A stretch of 64,000 bases of DNA from Anthoceros angustus (lineage: Eukaryota > Streptophyta > Anthocerotopsida > Anthocerotales > Anthocerotaceae): NCBI GenBank assembly GCA_010909165.1, contig VJWM01000193.1, forward strand, positions 186,001 through 250,000, written 5' to 3'. The position numbers and the translations under genes are program-made. Under the pieces are notes generated by a model, which was not told the origin of the DNA, searched no databases, and saw only the letters and a list, made by a program, of their open reading frames with translations. Every line of letters begins with the position of its first letter. Position 1 is the first letter of the stretch. Below are positions 54,557-64,000 of this stretch, piece after piece.

Positions 54557-56331
54557 AAGGTTAGACAGTGGACGTAGCGGCTAGGAATTCCTGTGAATCT
54601 CCTAGCCTCAAACCTTTCACATATTTGAAGTGCAACTCTCTGTTTAGAGCTTTGGTAAGTATATCTGCGGGGTTGTCTTGTGTTGGCACGTACTGTAATT
54701 CTATCTTTCCAATTGCCACTAGCCCTCAAATATAATGATACTCTACTTCCACGTGCTTAGTGCGTGAGTGGAAGACTGGATTCTTAGCGAGCGCCATGGA
54801 GCCTTGATTGTCTGTATGGATTGTCGTGCATGTAGGTATAGGAATCCCGAGATCCTCAAAAAGCAGTTTACACCACACAATCTCTTTTGCAGCTGCTGTT
54901 AGGACCCTGTATTCTGCTTCTGTAGATGATAGGGCCATTGTGGGCTGCTTTTTACTAGACCAACAGACTGGTCCACTTGCAATGGAGACGACATAGCCAA
55001 AAATTGACTTCCTGCTGTGCGCATCTCCTCCATAGTCTGAATCTGTGAAAACTTCAAGGTCTAATGGATTTCCTTTCAGGTGGTGATACTTAATACCCAT
55101 GTTAGATGTGCCCCTAAGATATCTAAACGCTCGCTTGAGACTTGTCCAATGTTCTTGACCTGGAATTTCCAGGAACTGAGATAATACACTGGTTGTGAAG
55201 GCAATCTCCAACCTTGTAGTGTTGGATGCATAGATAAGCTTGCCAACACCTTGCCAGTAAAGGACACCAATCATCTGGTCCTTTTCTGCTTGTGTAGATG
55301 GGGACATACTCTTACTGAGTTTCAGTCCTGTGGGCAAGGGTGTAGCTGCAGGCTTTGCGTCCTTAAGACCAAGTTGTTGTGCACTATCCAGGAGATACCT
55401 TGGCTGTGTTAAGGTCATAACTCGAGCCTGCCTGTTCCTTAGTATGTGGACACCGAGACAGCTCTATAAGGGTCCAAGGCTTAAATCTCCTTGCAAGCAT
55501 ATCTGTAATCTTTGTAATGAATGCCTGGCTATTGCTTGACAGGATCAAGTCATCAACGTACATGGCCAAGTAACAAATCACATCGCCTTTCTTGTAGATA
55601 TAAAGGCTGCCATCTGCTAGGCTCTTAGTGAAACCTAAAGCTAGAAGTTGAGAATCTAGCTTTGTGTTCCATTTCATTGCTGACTGCTTGAGACCATACA
55701 GGCACTTAATTAGCTTGCACACATGGTCCTCTTTGGATTTAATCTCATATCCTGGAGGTTGTTGCATGTATATCTCTATATCAAGCTTTCCGTGCAAGAA
55801 AGCTGTCTTTACATCATACATTTGCAGTTCATAATCATGATGTGTTGATATTGCGAGGATGACACGAAGTGTGGCTAGCTTCACTACTGGAGCGAAGGTC
55901 TCGAGATAATCAAGTCCAGGGACTTGTGAAAAACCTCGTGCTACTAGCCTGGCTTTGTACCTGTCAAAGGTACCGTCAGCTTTCACTTTCAGTTTGAACA
56001 CCCACTTATAGGACACCATTTTCCTGCCATGAGGTAACTTAGCTATCTCCCATGTGCCATTTTCTATTAGTAAATCATATTCTGATTGTATGGCTTTCTC
56101 CCACTCCTTGTGATCAAGTCTGCTCAATGCCTCAGCATAGGACTGTGGTTCTATGGGATCAAGGGAGGTGGCAGCATGAACTTGCACATGAGCAGAGGAA
56201 GTTCGAAAGTCAGGGGCACGGTAATAATCAAGAGGTCTCCTTTCACGAGTGGGATATCGTCGAAACGGTTCTGGCAGTAGTGCTGGTGACCACCAGTGGT
56301 TCAGGTTCTTTAAGAGTGTCATCACCATCAA
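54550..56331 (-). pseudogene. Copia reverse transcriptase and RNase H
   Basis: RT begins KEWEKAIQSEYDLLIENGTW and shows YKWVFKLK, RYKARLVARGFSQVPGLDY, YDVKTAFLHGKLDIEIYMQQ, CLYGLKQS and the catalytic box YVDDLILSS. A frame change at about 55480 precedes RNase H: PLPTGLKLSKSMSP, TDSDYGGDAHSRKSIFGYV, SSTEAEYRVLTAAAKEIVW, IHTDNQGSMALAKNPVFHSR, with the end QYVPTQDNPADILTKAL in the next frame. Catalytic residues survive, so only two shifts separate this from an intact ORF. RT copies the element RNA into DNA and RNase H removes the template. Confidence 0.93.
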
Positions 56332-56785
56332 CAGCGTTAGCAGGCTGGTAATCAGCCTCTGAATGATCAGCTTGAATTTCAGCTTGGGCAGTATCCAGGC
56401 TAAACATCATAATTTTTGAAGGTGGTGAATAATCTCAAGGGGTTTTAGAAATAATCTCAAGGAGTTTTGATGGGCCCAAACAAAAGCTTAAGGCATTCCG
56501 GAAAACATCTCCGAAAAAGGTGTCACCACTAAAGTTCCTACTTTCCATCCAAGAATGTTTCGCCGAATGGTGGTTGCAAACTCGAACCTATGGGATTAAT
56601 GCAAAGTAGAACGTAAGGAAGGCCGCTCGGAAGGGACAATCAGAATTCAGCTTTTGGGAGAAAATGTGGTTTAGTAAGGACACAACAAAAGCCACTGATG
56701 TGGTATTTCCAAAACACACAACATCCGGAACTGACGCATAACATTCACTCTAGCTAAGACCCCGGGACAAACCGTGATTTCAGTT

Positions 56786-57052
56786 TCACTCATCACCAGA
56801 GTTCAATTCTTCGTCATCACTTGGTCCAGCTTCTCTAGCATTGTCATCACTATCTTCAACGGCTCTTTGACTCGCAGGCTGTATGAAGCCGCACAACTCG
56901 CAGAGCTTATTCCTTATCTCTTTTTTGTCCACCGCATACACATGTTTCCGTGCGTTCAACACAAACCCATAATACAGGATGGCTGTTTCATTCACAAACA
57001 CCTCCTGTATGTTTTTCGGGTAATGGACCTTATTCCCTTTTTTCCTTGGCAT
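56786..57052 (-). CDS. Hypothetical ORF in the inserted DNA element
   Basis: The ORF reads MPRKKGNKVHYPKNIQEVFV, NETAILYYGFVLNARKHVYA, VDKKEIRNKLCELCGF and ends in an acidic tail (EDSDDN, SDDEELNSGDE). The open frame upstream (RPHFLIHWYRTEHTDAYEGR) may be part of the same protein before a stop. It could be an element-encoded DNA-binding or accessory protein. Confidence 0.35.
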   Translation of the reverse strand: MPRKKGNKVHYPKNIQEVFVNETAILYYGFVLNARKHVYAVDKKEIRNKLCELCGFIQPASQRAVEDSDDNAREAGPSDDEELNSGDE

Positions 57053-57653
57053 CAGACCAGATGGGTTGGCACTTTGATGGACTATGTATTCCTACACATA
57101 TCTCCCTTCGTACGCATCTGTGTGCTCGGTCCGATACCAATGGATAAGAAAGTGAGGTCGTGGTGCATCTAGCTTTGCGTCAATGGCTCTCCCCAATCCA
57201 GAATGGCCTGTTATGCGTGTCCATAGTGCACGGCACTGCCAGAAACATCCCCCTCCAGATTTCCATTATGTCCCCATTCATCCGCGCCATTCCCACTATT
57301 GCCTTCCGGCATTTTGATATGCCCCCAAGTACATATCACGCTGTTGGAAGTCCCTCTATAATGCCTCATCTAGCAAAGCTTCATCCGGCACTTGAAGTGG
57401 TCAGGCTGTATGATCCACTTCTGCACGTGAAAACCACTTCCAAGGACGCTGTAGCACTAGCCCAACGTTATTCTCCACAATGATAGCAATCTCCTCCTGG
57501 TCCACCCAAAAGGCTTCCCACCACTTGTACTCTTCAACAGTCACCTATGGACGCAAATCTTTTAACCCTTCCTGCAAATGGGCCACACCTTCCATCGGTG
57601 ATAGGATACGCGTTCCTTCTTGTCCCCCCTAGCTTCACCCATGCATGGGATGG

Positions 57654-57691
57654 TGCTAAGGGAGGCGCGCCGACCGGCGCCTCCCTTAGCA
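57654..57691. repeat. Perfect 15-bp GC-rich hairpin
   Basis: TGCTAAGGGAGGCGC (57654-57668) and GCGCCTCCCTTAGCA (57677-57691) are separated by 8 bases. It lies within the inserted DNA element. Confidence 0.8.
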
Positions 57692-58011
57692 TCACCGTCG
57701 GTGCATGCAGTGGAGCAGGGGCACCGCCGGCCAGCGCCTCCCCATGGGCTCCTCATGGGTCTTTAAGAAAATGAATATTTAGCGGCTCAAGAGTTTTGCA
57801 ACTTCGGATTGTTGGTCAAGTGATTGGGACAAAGGTGCACTAATGAGTAGGTTCTGTGTTCGAAATTTATATCTTCTCAATAACTCAACTTTGTTGATTT
57901 TAAGGACGCTTGCATGGGCGCATGGGCAACCAACTTTGTTCATTTTAAGGACGGTGGCATTGCCTTAAAGCCCAAGTGGTTGCATTGAGTGCCAGAAGGT
58001 TGAAGACCATG

Positions 58012-58364
58012 ATTGGCGAGCTTTTGGATGAGGGTCAGCAGACCCTAAATATTGTGTGGCAGTCGACACCGTCCGAAGCTCTGCCCAAGAATTATACTAA
58101 TGAATACGAGCAAGTATTGGAGGAGAATGACAGCTTTGACACATGATTGGCGAGCTTTTGGATGAGGTTCAGCAGACTCTAAATGTTGTGTGGCAGTCGA
58201 CACCGTACGAAGCTCTGCCCAAGAATTATACTAATGAATACGAGCAAGTATTGGAGGAGAATGACAGCTTTGACACAGAGGATATGGACCGCCTTCGGAA
58301 TTTGGTGGTGGTCCTTGACTCAATCGACGCAAGGCATAGACGAGTCGCTCGGCCGCAATCTTGA
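58012..58364 (+). pseudogene. Unknown ORF with an internal 130-bp tandem duplication
   Basis: Both units begin 'gattggcgagcttttggatg' (about 58012 and 58145) and encode GELLDEVQQTLNVVWQSTPY, EALPKNYTNEYEQVLEENDS, FDT; the second continues EDMDRLRNLVVVLDSIDARH to a stop. The copies differ by a few substitutions. The helical acidic protein was not recognised. Confidence 0.45.
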
Positions 58365-58753
58365 ATGACTATTGTCGATTCTGATGACCACTTCCTCCTT
58401 TAGCAGTTGTTTGTTGCAATGTTCTTGCGACCACTGAAATGAGACTCCCGCTAGTACAGGATTGTTTTCATTGTGTTCCACCACTTGAAAGTAAAAGTTT
58501 TCGGTTGTAATAAACATATGAAAATGGCAGCCCTCTATGCATTCTACAAAACGCAGACGGCCCACACCCCATCGTGCTCTAGTTCGAGTGTAGACTTGAA
58601 AGTCGTCTTTTATCAAAGGTATGGGCTCGAGAAAGGGTGCGCATTATCAAAAGTAGGCGATATGTCACAGGTGAAGGGTGTACATCGTGACAAGGGTGTC
58701 TTCTCTCAAGGGGTTACTATATTCCCCCCCTTCAAAAATTATCATGCTAGCCT

Positions 58754-59275
58754 AGCAGCATCAGCATCAATGTGTTGAGGAAATTGATCCTGTATATGGG
58801 GCGGTTCAAGCATAGCAGGCGGAGGTTCATCATCTAACTCTACCTCTACATATTCCCCACCCGTAGGAGCAGTGTCCTCAAGTGCTAGATCCTGAGTGCC
58901 ATGATCAGAGAGATCGAAATGAGAGATAGCTGTGCTGTCCTCAGTGTCCTCAGATGCTGGAGGGTGCTGCTGTGCTCCCACTGAAGCCCAAGTGCGGCCC
59001 TCATCAAAGGTAACACTCCGAGCATAGATAACTTTGTTAATGGGGACGTCATACAGCCTGTATGCTCTGATGCCCTCTGTGTACCCCAGTATTAGAAGCT
59101 TCCTGGCCTTATCGGAAAACTTCTTGCGTTTCTCTTTAGGAATGAACGCATAGGCAAGACAATCAAAAGTCCTCAAGTGCTGAAGAGATGGTTTCCTCCT
59201 TGTGAATGCCTCATAAGGGGTTTGTCCAGCAACAGCGTTAGTGGGTAACCTGTTGTGGACAACGGACTCTCCTCG
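58754..59275 (-). pseudogene. Copia integrase C-terminal region
   Basis: The minus strand reads VVHNRLPTNAVAGQTPYEAF, TRRKPSLQHLRTFDCLAYAF, then IPKEKRKKFSDKARKLLILG, RAYRLYDVPINKVIYARSVT, the standard copia integrase end ('KL...CIFLGY...KGYRL'). An acidic linker follows. Sequence upstream of 59275 is unrelated. Confidence 0.9.
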
Positions 59276-59299
59276 GGAGTAGGAAAATGAGTTAGGCTT

Positions 59300-59700
59300 T
59301 GTTTTTTTTGTAGGTACGGAGTGCAAAATAAGGCGGAAAGGAAGAAATAAGTCCGGACTACTCCGGTCTGTACTCCGGAGTAAGGACTCCGGAGTAGGTG
59401 GAAGGACTCCGGAGCACACTCCGGAGAAACTCCGAACCACACAACGGAGTATCGGGATAAGTCCGGACCACACTCCGGGGCGGGACGAGATAAGTACGCC
59501 AAGTAAAGTAACTTAGAAGTTGGAGCGTGATTTAGACAGACGAAGCCACGTGGACGGTGCTGAGTGGTAGACGGGCATGCAGCAGACCAGGACCGCAGGG
59601 TTGCCAATGGCCGTTATAGGCAGGTATTCACGCCCCGAGGACAGACAGGCGGTTAGAGCACGCTGCGCGTAAGGCCGAGTAAGCGGAAGGCGTGGCGGGG
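59300..59700. repeat. Cluster of CCGGAGT palindromes
   Basis: Between about 59350 and 59480 the words ACTCCGGAGT, CTCCGGAG and CCGGACTACTCCGG recur at least eight times in both orientations. The stretch leads into the second coiled-coil element and may be part of its LTR or leader. Confidence 0.6.
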
Positions 59701-59943
59701 AGCAGCCATGCACTGGCGCACGGCGAGCCGCCCTCTCCTCGACGGAGGGAGTGGCGGGGAGCTCATTCTTCCCAAGAATTTTGCGCTACCGGCCTCAAGG
59801 CTCGACACCCGGCCTCCGCGTGTTCTCTTGAGCCAAGGCACCCTTACGCGGCTCGACTTATGGAGGAGCGGCGCAATGGGGCGAGGAGCGGGAATTTTGG
59901 AGTCTCAAGCCCCAACGGCAAAGCAAGAGGAGCACGGCGACGA

Positions 59944-60266
59944 TGGGACCCAAGAAAGCGGTGGAGGTGTGGGAGCCATGGCGCCTGGAGGAGCGCAACA
60001 TTGTCACGAAGCGCTACCCTGACTTCGGTCCATGGCTCGAGGAGGCGGAGGAGCTGGTGGCGGAATGGCACCTGGATATTTTCCAGGCTGTCTGGACCTA
60101 CGACAGCGTAACCTTAGTCCGGGAGTACGCCCGGAAAATGCTGGCTGCAGCCAAGAAGGAGGTCCGCTCCAAGAATTTGCGGGAGGACCCCAGGAGGTGG
60201 ACCGTGGAGGTCCCGAGGCGAAGCCACCTCCGAGTCCCAGGAGGAGGGCGAGTGCCGAGCCCCTAA
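59944..60266 (+). pseudogene. N-terminal block of the coiled-coil element protein (copy B)
   Basis: From the ATG near 59944 the reading is MGPKKAVEVWEPWRLEERNI, VTKRYPDFGPWLEEAEELVA, EWHLDIFQAVWTYDSVTLVR, EYARKMLAAAKKEVRSKNLR. It is longer than in copy A before the frame breaks. A further conserved part follows at about 60370-60480 (LTKVDHLGDNLLVFLHDLQK), matching KVDHLGDN at 6340 in copy A. Function is unknown. Confidence 0.55.
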
Positions 60267-61387
60267 AGGTAAAGGGGAAGGTAGAAGCGGCCAGGGCGGC
60301 TCTCTTACGGCCAGGAACGCAGCAATCCTCTAACGGATGGTTGATGTTGGACCTCCTGGACAAGAGGGTAAGGTCAATGGCGAAAATCATCGTCCACTGG
60401 AACATGCTGACCAAGGTGGACCACCTTGGAGACAATCTGCTGGTGTTCCTCCACGACCTCCAGAAAGGGAAACGCTACCGATCAAGGCGTAATAATCTCG
60501 CCGGATTAACTGTGAGGCTCGCAAGCTGAGGAGCGAGAAGCCACCTCCATCGGCGTTATCGCCGTTCTTGATCCATGTGTGGGGGCACGCAAACCTCCTG
60601 AAGGAGGGCGAGGAGGAACGAGCACTCCGGAAAGGGCTCGCCGCCCTACCAGAGGCAGAAGGGAGAGTGCAGGAGGCGGAGGCCCGCCCAGTCCGGAGTA
60701 AGAGGGTCCGGGAGGAGGACGACTGGGAGGGGATTCCGGACTCCATACGTCTGGAACGGACCCCCTCGCCACCTAGGGAAGTGTGGGAGGACATCCCCGC
60801 TTCACTCCTCTTGGTGCCCCCACCGGAGCAGCCGACGCAGGAAGAGGCGGCCACAGGACGGGGGTTGGCGGTTGCAGCTCCGGCAGGCCAGCAGCCAACA
60901 ACGACGCCAGCTGCTGAGCCCCGCCGGACTCGACGGGAACCAAAGAGGCGTAGGATAGCGCCTACCAACGCAGCGCCCAGGACCGCACCTGTGCCCTTGC
61001 CCCTACCAACGGAGTGGCAGGAGGCAGAGGAAGGCGTGAGGCGGAAAGAGACGCGCCTGTGGAGCGGGTGGACACGGCGGCCCCACCCGTCCCTGCCCCG
61101 ACCGGGAGAGGCAAGAGGGCCAGCTCCCGGACTCCTTCTCCACCTCCGAGTCCCAGGAGGAGAAGGGCGGAGAAGGAGTTAGCGGCCAAGAGGGCCAAGG
61201 AAGGCGAGGCTCCGGACCACAGCACTCACGACCTGAGGGTCCTGATTAGGTCCGGAGAGCCCAGTTCGGCTCCGGACTGCAGTATGGCGGTCCTTGACGG
61301 ACCAGGAGATGCCCGCGCCCACGGACTTCCCGGCATCTCAACAAGTGAAGGCGGCGGAGTTTTAGCTACCGTCATGGACGGTATGCT

Positions 61388-62176
61388 TTGGGGTCTCTGC
61401 GGAACAGCGGAGAAGACCCAAGAAGTGGAGGCCACCCGGCGGAGGATGGTGGAACTTCAAGGGCAGGTAGAGGCGGCCCAGGAGGCGAAGAAGAAGGCGG
61501 AGTCCCTCGCCCGAATCGAGGAGGGAAAACGCCGGAGGCGGAGCGAGAGGTCCGGACGGTTCAGCAAGACCGGACCAAGGTCCTTCAGCTGTGCGAACAG
61601 CTGAAGCGTGCGCAGGAGGCCCAAGCACGGGCTGAAGACCTCTGCAAACGGAGGGAGGAAGCGCAGAAGGAGGCGGAGGAGGGCCGTAGGCAGGCGGAGA
61701 ACGCCCGCGACCTGGCCGAGGCGGCTCGGCTGGACCAACACCAAGCCGGTGAGGCTCAGGTGAAGGCGGCGCGGGAGGCGGAAGCCGCGGCTAAGGCCGA
61801 CCGGGATCACTATCGACGTGATCGAAACCGGTGGAGGGAGACGGCGGGGGTAGCCACGGCTAACCTGAAGGCCGAACAGGTGGCGGCGGAGCAAGCACGG
61901 GTGAGCCGTGAGGGAGAAATGGAGGCCAGCACTCGGGAGATAGGGGATCTCCGGGTACAGCTGCAGGAAGCAGAGGAGCGGCGACAAGAGCTAGAGGACA
62001 GCAAGGACACCCTGGAGCTGCAACTCCAAGACGCGTCGGAGCAACACGGGATTCTCAAAGAGAGAATCAAGGACTTCGAGCAGGAGATTGAGCGCCTACA
62101 GTCTTGCTGCAGGGCGGATGGGAGCCTACGACGGGCCAAGGAGTTGGCCGTCGTCGAATTGGAGAGAGGGGGCTGA
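61388..62176 (+). pseudogene. Coiled-coil segment of the element protein (copy B)
   Basis: This 262-residue open frame has long heptad-like sequence: EAQARAEDLCKRREEAQKEA, EAGRRQAEN-type repeats, DRDHYRRDRNRWRETAGVAT, STREIGDLRVQLQEAEERRQ, ELQLQDASEQHGILKERIKD. Residue identity with copy A is very high over about 150 residues. It is open longer than copy A because fewer indels occur. Confidence 0.6.
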
Positions 62177-62412
62177 GTCGGGAGGTGACCACTGGAGAGA
62201 GAGATGGCGGAGCTCCAGGCCCGGAATGCCAGTTGTGAGGAAGCCGCGGTGATCATTTTCAGCAAATGGTTGTACCACGTGCGCTTCAGGTTGTTGTTGC
62301 CTTGGAGGAAGTGTGAATGTCAGATCAAGCTCTTGTGGAAACAACACTTCAACAATTGTGTTGAATGATTCTTTAAGCCTTGCAGTTTATAGCGGTAGAG
62401 TCCAATGTCTGT

Positions 62413-63200
62413 CACTACTAGGGAGAGGGGTGTTTTACAAAACCCCTTTTGCAAATCCCCCAATCTTTACAACGTCTAGACACCTCCGTTGTAAATTGGT
62501 TTAAGTTTCGCTGATGTGGCAAGTTTTAAGACTCGGTTTACAACGGAGGTTTCTAGTTGGATTATGTGGCACTCTTTTGGGTGCTCATTTACAACAACGG
62601 ATTGATGACGTGGTTCTACGTTGTAGATTACGCTTGTAAAAGCATTTTTCTCAAAATTTGATCTTTATTTTTCTAAAAATATTTATTTACATCATTAATC
62701 ACAAAAATATTATTGGAAGCCATTTACAACAGCATGCGATGACGTGGCTCCCTTGTTGTAGATTACGTTGTAAAAGCCTTTTTCTCAAAATTTGTTCTTT
62801 ATTTCTTCAAAACTCTTTGTTATTATTATTAATCACAAAAATATGATTGGAGGCCATTTACAACAGCGGTTGATGATGTGGCTTCCTTCTTGTAGATTAC
62901 GTTGTAAAACATTTTTCTCAAAATGTGTTCTTTATTTTTTTTAACTCTTTATTATTATTATTATTAATCACAAAAATATGATTGGAGGCCATTTACAACA
63001 GCGATTGATGACATGGCTCCCTTGTTGTAGATTACGTTATAAAGTAATTTTTTCAAAATGTGTTCTTTATTTTTTTTAAACTCTTTATTATTATTATTAA
63101 TCACAAAAAATATGATAGGAGGCCATTTACAATGATTGATGACGTGATTCCTTGTTGTAGATTACGTTGTAAAAGCATTTTCTTCAAAATTTGAGGCGGA
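62413..63200 (+). mobile_element. CACTA-type terminus with subterminal repeat array
   Basis: The end CACTACTAGGGAGAGGGGTG begins at 62413, matching the CACTACTAG terminus of plant CACTA elements. It is followed by many copies of 'tttacaac(g)' and its complement 'cgttgtaaa', which resemble subterminal transposase-binding sites. From about 62600 to 63185 a unit of about 140 bp ('gattggaggccatttacaac', 'gatgacgtggctcccttgtt', 'gtagattacgttgtaaaa', TTATTATTA run) repeats about five times. No transposase ORF is present here. Confidence 0.7.
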
Positions 63201-63529
63201 GGGCTATTTTAAATTTGATTGGGGTTATTTTGTGGGGGCATGATGAGCAGCGTCCATTCAAAATGCGAGGCGTGCCACTCGGCAGCTCGCACTCCATTAA
63301 TCCCAGCCCTTACACACAGTCTGGCATGGAGAGGGAAAAAGTTGAGAGGGGGGCCGCTAGTGCTCTAATACTAGTATGTCACGCTCTTTAGCATTTTCTT
63401 TAGTGTTCTTATTGTGAGTAGGTACCACCTCTATGCCCACAAGCAAGTGCGCACTGCCCCGATGGTACATGTTCGTACATGCTTACCTTTCGCAGGCCAT
63501 TGTATGGCTAGCCATCGACGGACGCCATA

Positions 63530-64000
63530 GTTAATTGGGTGCCATTGTTGGGCGTTGGGCACCATTGTCAGGCGTTAACTGGGCGCCATTGTTAGGTGTT
63601 AATTGGGCGCCATTGTTGGGCGTTAATTGAGTGCAATTGTTAGGCGTTAATAGGGCGCCATTGTTGGGCGTTAATAGGGCGCCATTGTTGGGCGTTAATA
63701 GGGCGCCATTGTTGGACGTTAATTGGGCGCCATTGTTGGGCGTTAGTTGGGCACCATTGTTGGGTGTTGGGCGCCATTGTTAGGCTTTAATTGGGCGCCA
63801 TAGTTGGATGTTAGGCGCCATTGTTGGGCGTTAATTGGGCGCCATTGTTGGGTGTTGGGCGCCATTGTTGGGTGTTGGGCGCCATTGTTGGGCATTAATT
63901 GGGCGCCATAGTTGGGCGTTGGGCGCCATTATTATTGGGCGTTATTTGGGCACCATTGTATGGCCAACTATTGTCGGGCATTGGGCGCCATTGTTGGCGC
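63530..64000. repeat. 24-bp satellite 'gggcgccattgttgggcgttaatt'
   Basis: About twenty imperfect copies run to the window edge. Variants lose 'aatt' ('gttgggcgccattgttgg') or change single bases, giving interleaved 18- and 24-base spacing. The array probably continues beyond the window. Confidence 0.9.

Larger units (their letters stand above)
56399..58753. mobile_element. DNA element with terminal inverted repeats inserted in copia
   Basis: The left end reads AGGCTAAACATCATAATTTT then TGAAGG; the right end, complemented, reads AGGCTAGCATGATAATTTTT then GAAGG, over about 30 bases. No clear target duplication could be fixed. Internal ORFs include 57052-56786 minus (MPRKKGNKVHYPKNIQEVFV, CELCGFIQPASQ) and a plus-strand duplicated piece at 58012-58364. 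No known transposase was recognised, so the superfamily is open. Confidence 0.6.
54547..59473 (-). mobile_element. Ty1/copia retrotransposon pol, split by a DNA element
   Basis: Integrase C-terminus is at 59260-58754, RT at 56331-55420 and RNase H at 55418-54550, in copia order on the minus strand. The acidic linker between integrase and RT is cut by an insert at about 56399-58753; linker residues on either side (HIDADAA at 58760, LDTAQAEIQADHSEADYQPA at 56400) are consistent with one original protein. The 5' part beyond 59275 (Gag, protease, integrase core) is replaced by the coiled-coil element region. No LTRs were identified. Confidence 0.9.
59700..62250 (+). mobile_element. GC-rich coiled-coil retroelement, copy B
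   Basis: It shares with copy A (5.8-9.6 kb) the N-terminal block, the Pro/Arg-rich middle and the coiled coil, in the same order and on the same strand. It is 3'-truncated: similarity stops about 62240, at the point corresponding to about 8370 in copy A, so the LTR-like end is absent. It is inserted beside the copia integrase. Confidence 0.6.

Noticed and set aside
63530-64000. Short regular repeats as a CRISPR or attachment array
   Set aside because: There are no spacers, and unit length varies between 18 and 24 bases; it is a simple satellite.
1-64000. tRNA, rRNA and other structured RNA genes
   Set aside because: I looked for cloverleaf A/B-box patterns and rRNA words and found none I could support; a tRNAscan or Rfam search would be decisive.

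Overview
The window looks like nuclear DNA of a seedless vascular plant, most likely a fern (lycophyte or hornwort are alternatives). Four signs point there. A pentatricopeptide-repeat (PPR) editing factor has a KP-type DYW deaminase ending in GRP, a form known from hornworts, lycophytes and ferns. A six-exon gene resembles a ciliary protein and would fit a plant with flagellated sperm. Genes have plant-type GT-AG introns. About two thirds of the sequence is nested transposable-element debris.

Layout: 1-10.8 kb holds two pieces of a CACTA (TNP2) transposase, separated by a minus-strand Ty3/gypsy pol and a plus-strand GC-rich coiled-coil element. The gypsy element has an unusual order: protease, cytosine-5 DNA methyltransferase, reverse transcriptase/RNase H, integrase, PHD finger. 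10.8-16.7 kb is repeat-derived, with a duplicated unknown ORF, a coiled-coil fragment and a LINE 3' end. 16.8-20.0 kb is the PPR gene, with one frameshift. 20.0-23.7 kb is non-coding with tandem arrays. 23.7-33.2 kb is a MULE with a perfect 9-bp target duplication and a second MULE nested in its right terminal repeat.

33.2-48.5 kb is the gene-bearing part: splicing factor SF1/BBP (minus), a divergent seven-exon SANT/DUF3755 gene (plus), the ciliary-type gene (plus), a UBE2O-like E2 relic (plus), the last exons of a SWEETIE/HEATR5-type HEAT protein (minus) and a small mitochondrial ATP-synthase-like protein (minus). 48.7-64 kb returns to repeats: a 5'-truncated LINE with target duplication, satellites, a Ty1/copia pol split by another DNA element, a second copy of the coiled-coil element, CACTA-type termini and a terminal 24-bp satellite.

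The host genes form no pathway or operon. SF1 and the SANT gene share a short divergent promoter interval. Many ORFs carry one- to three-base indels, and where two copies of one sequence can be compared these cluster at CAG/CTG words. Part of the apparent pseudogenisation, and some tandem duplications, may therefore be sequencing or assembly artefact. All calls come from reading the sequence; no database search was run.
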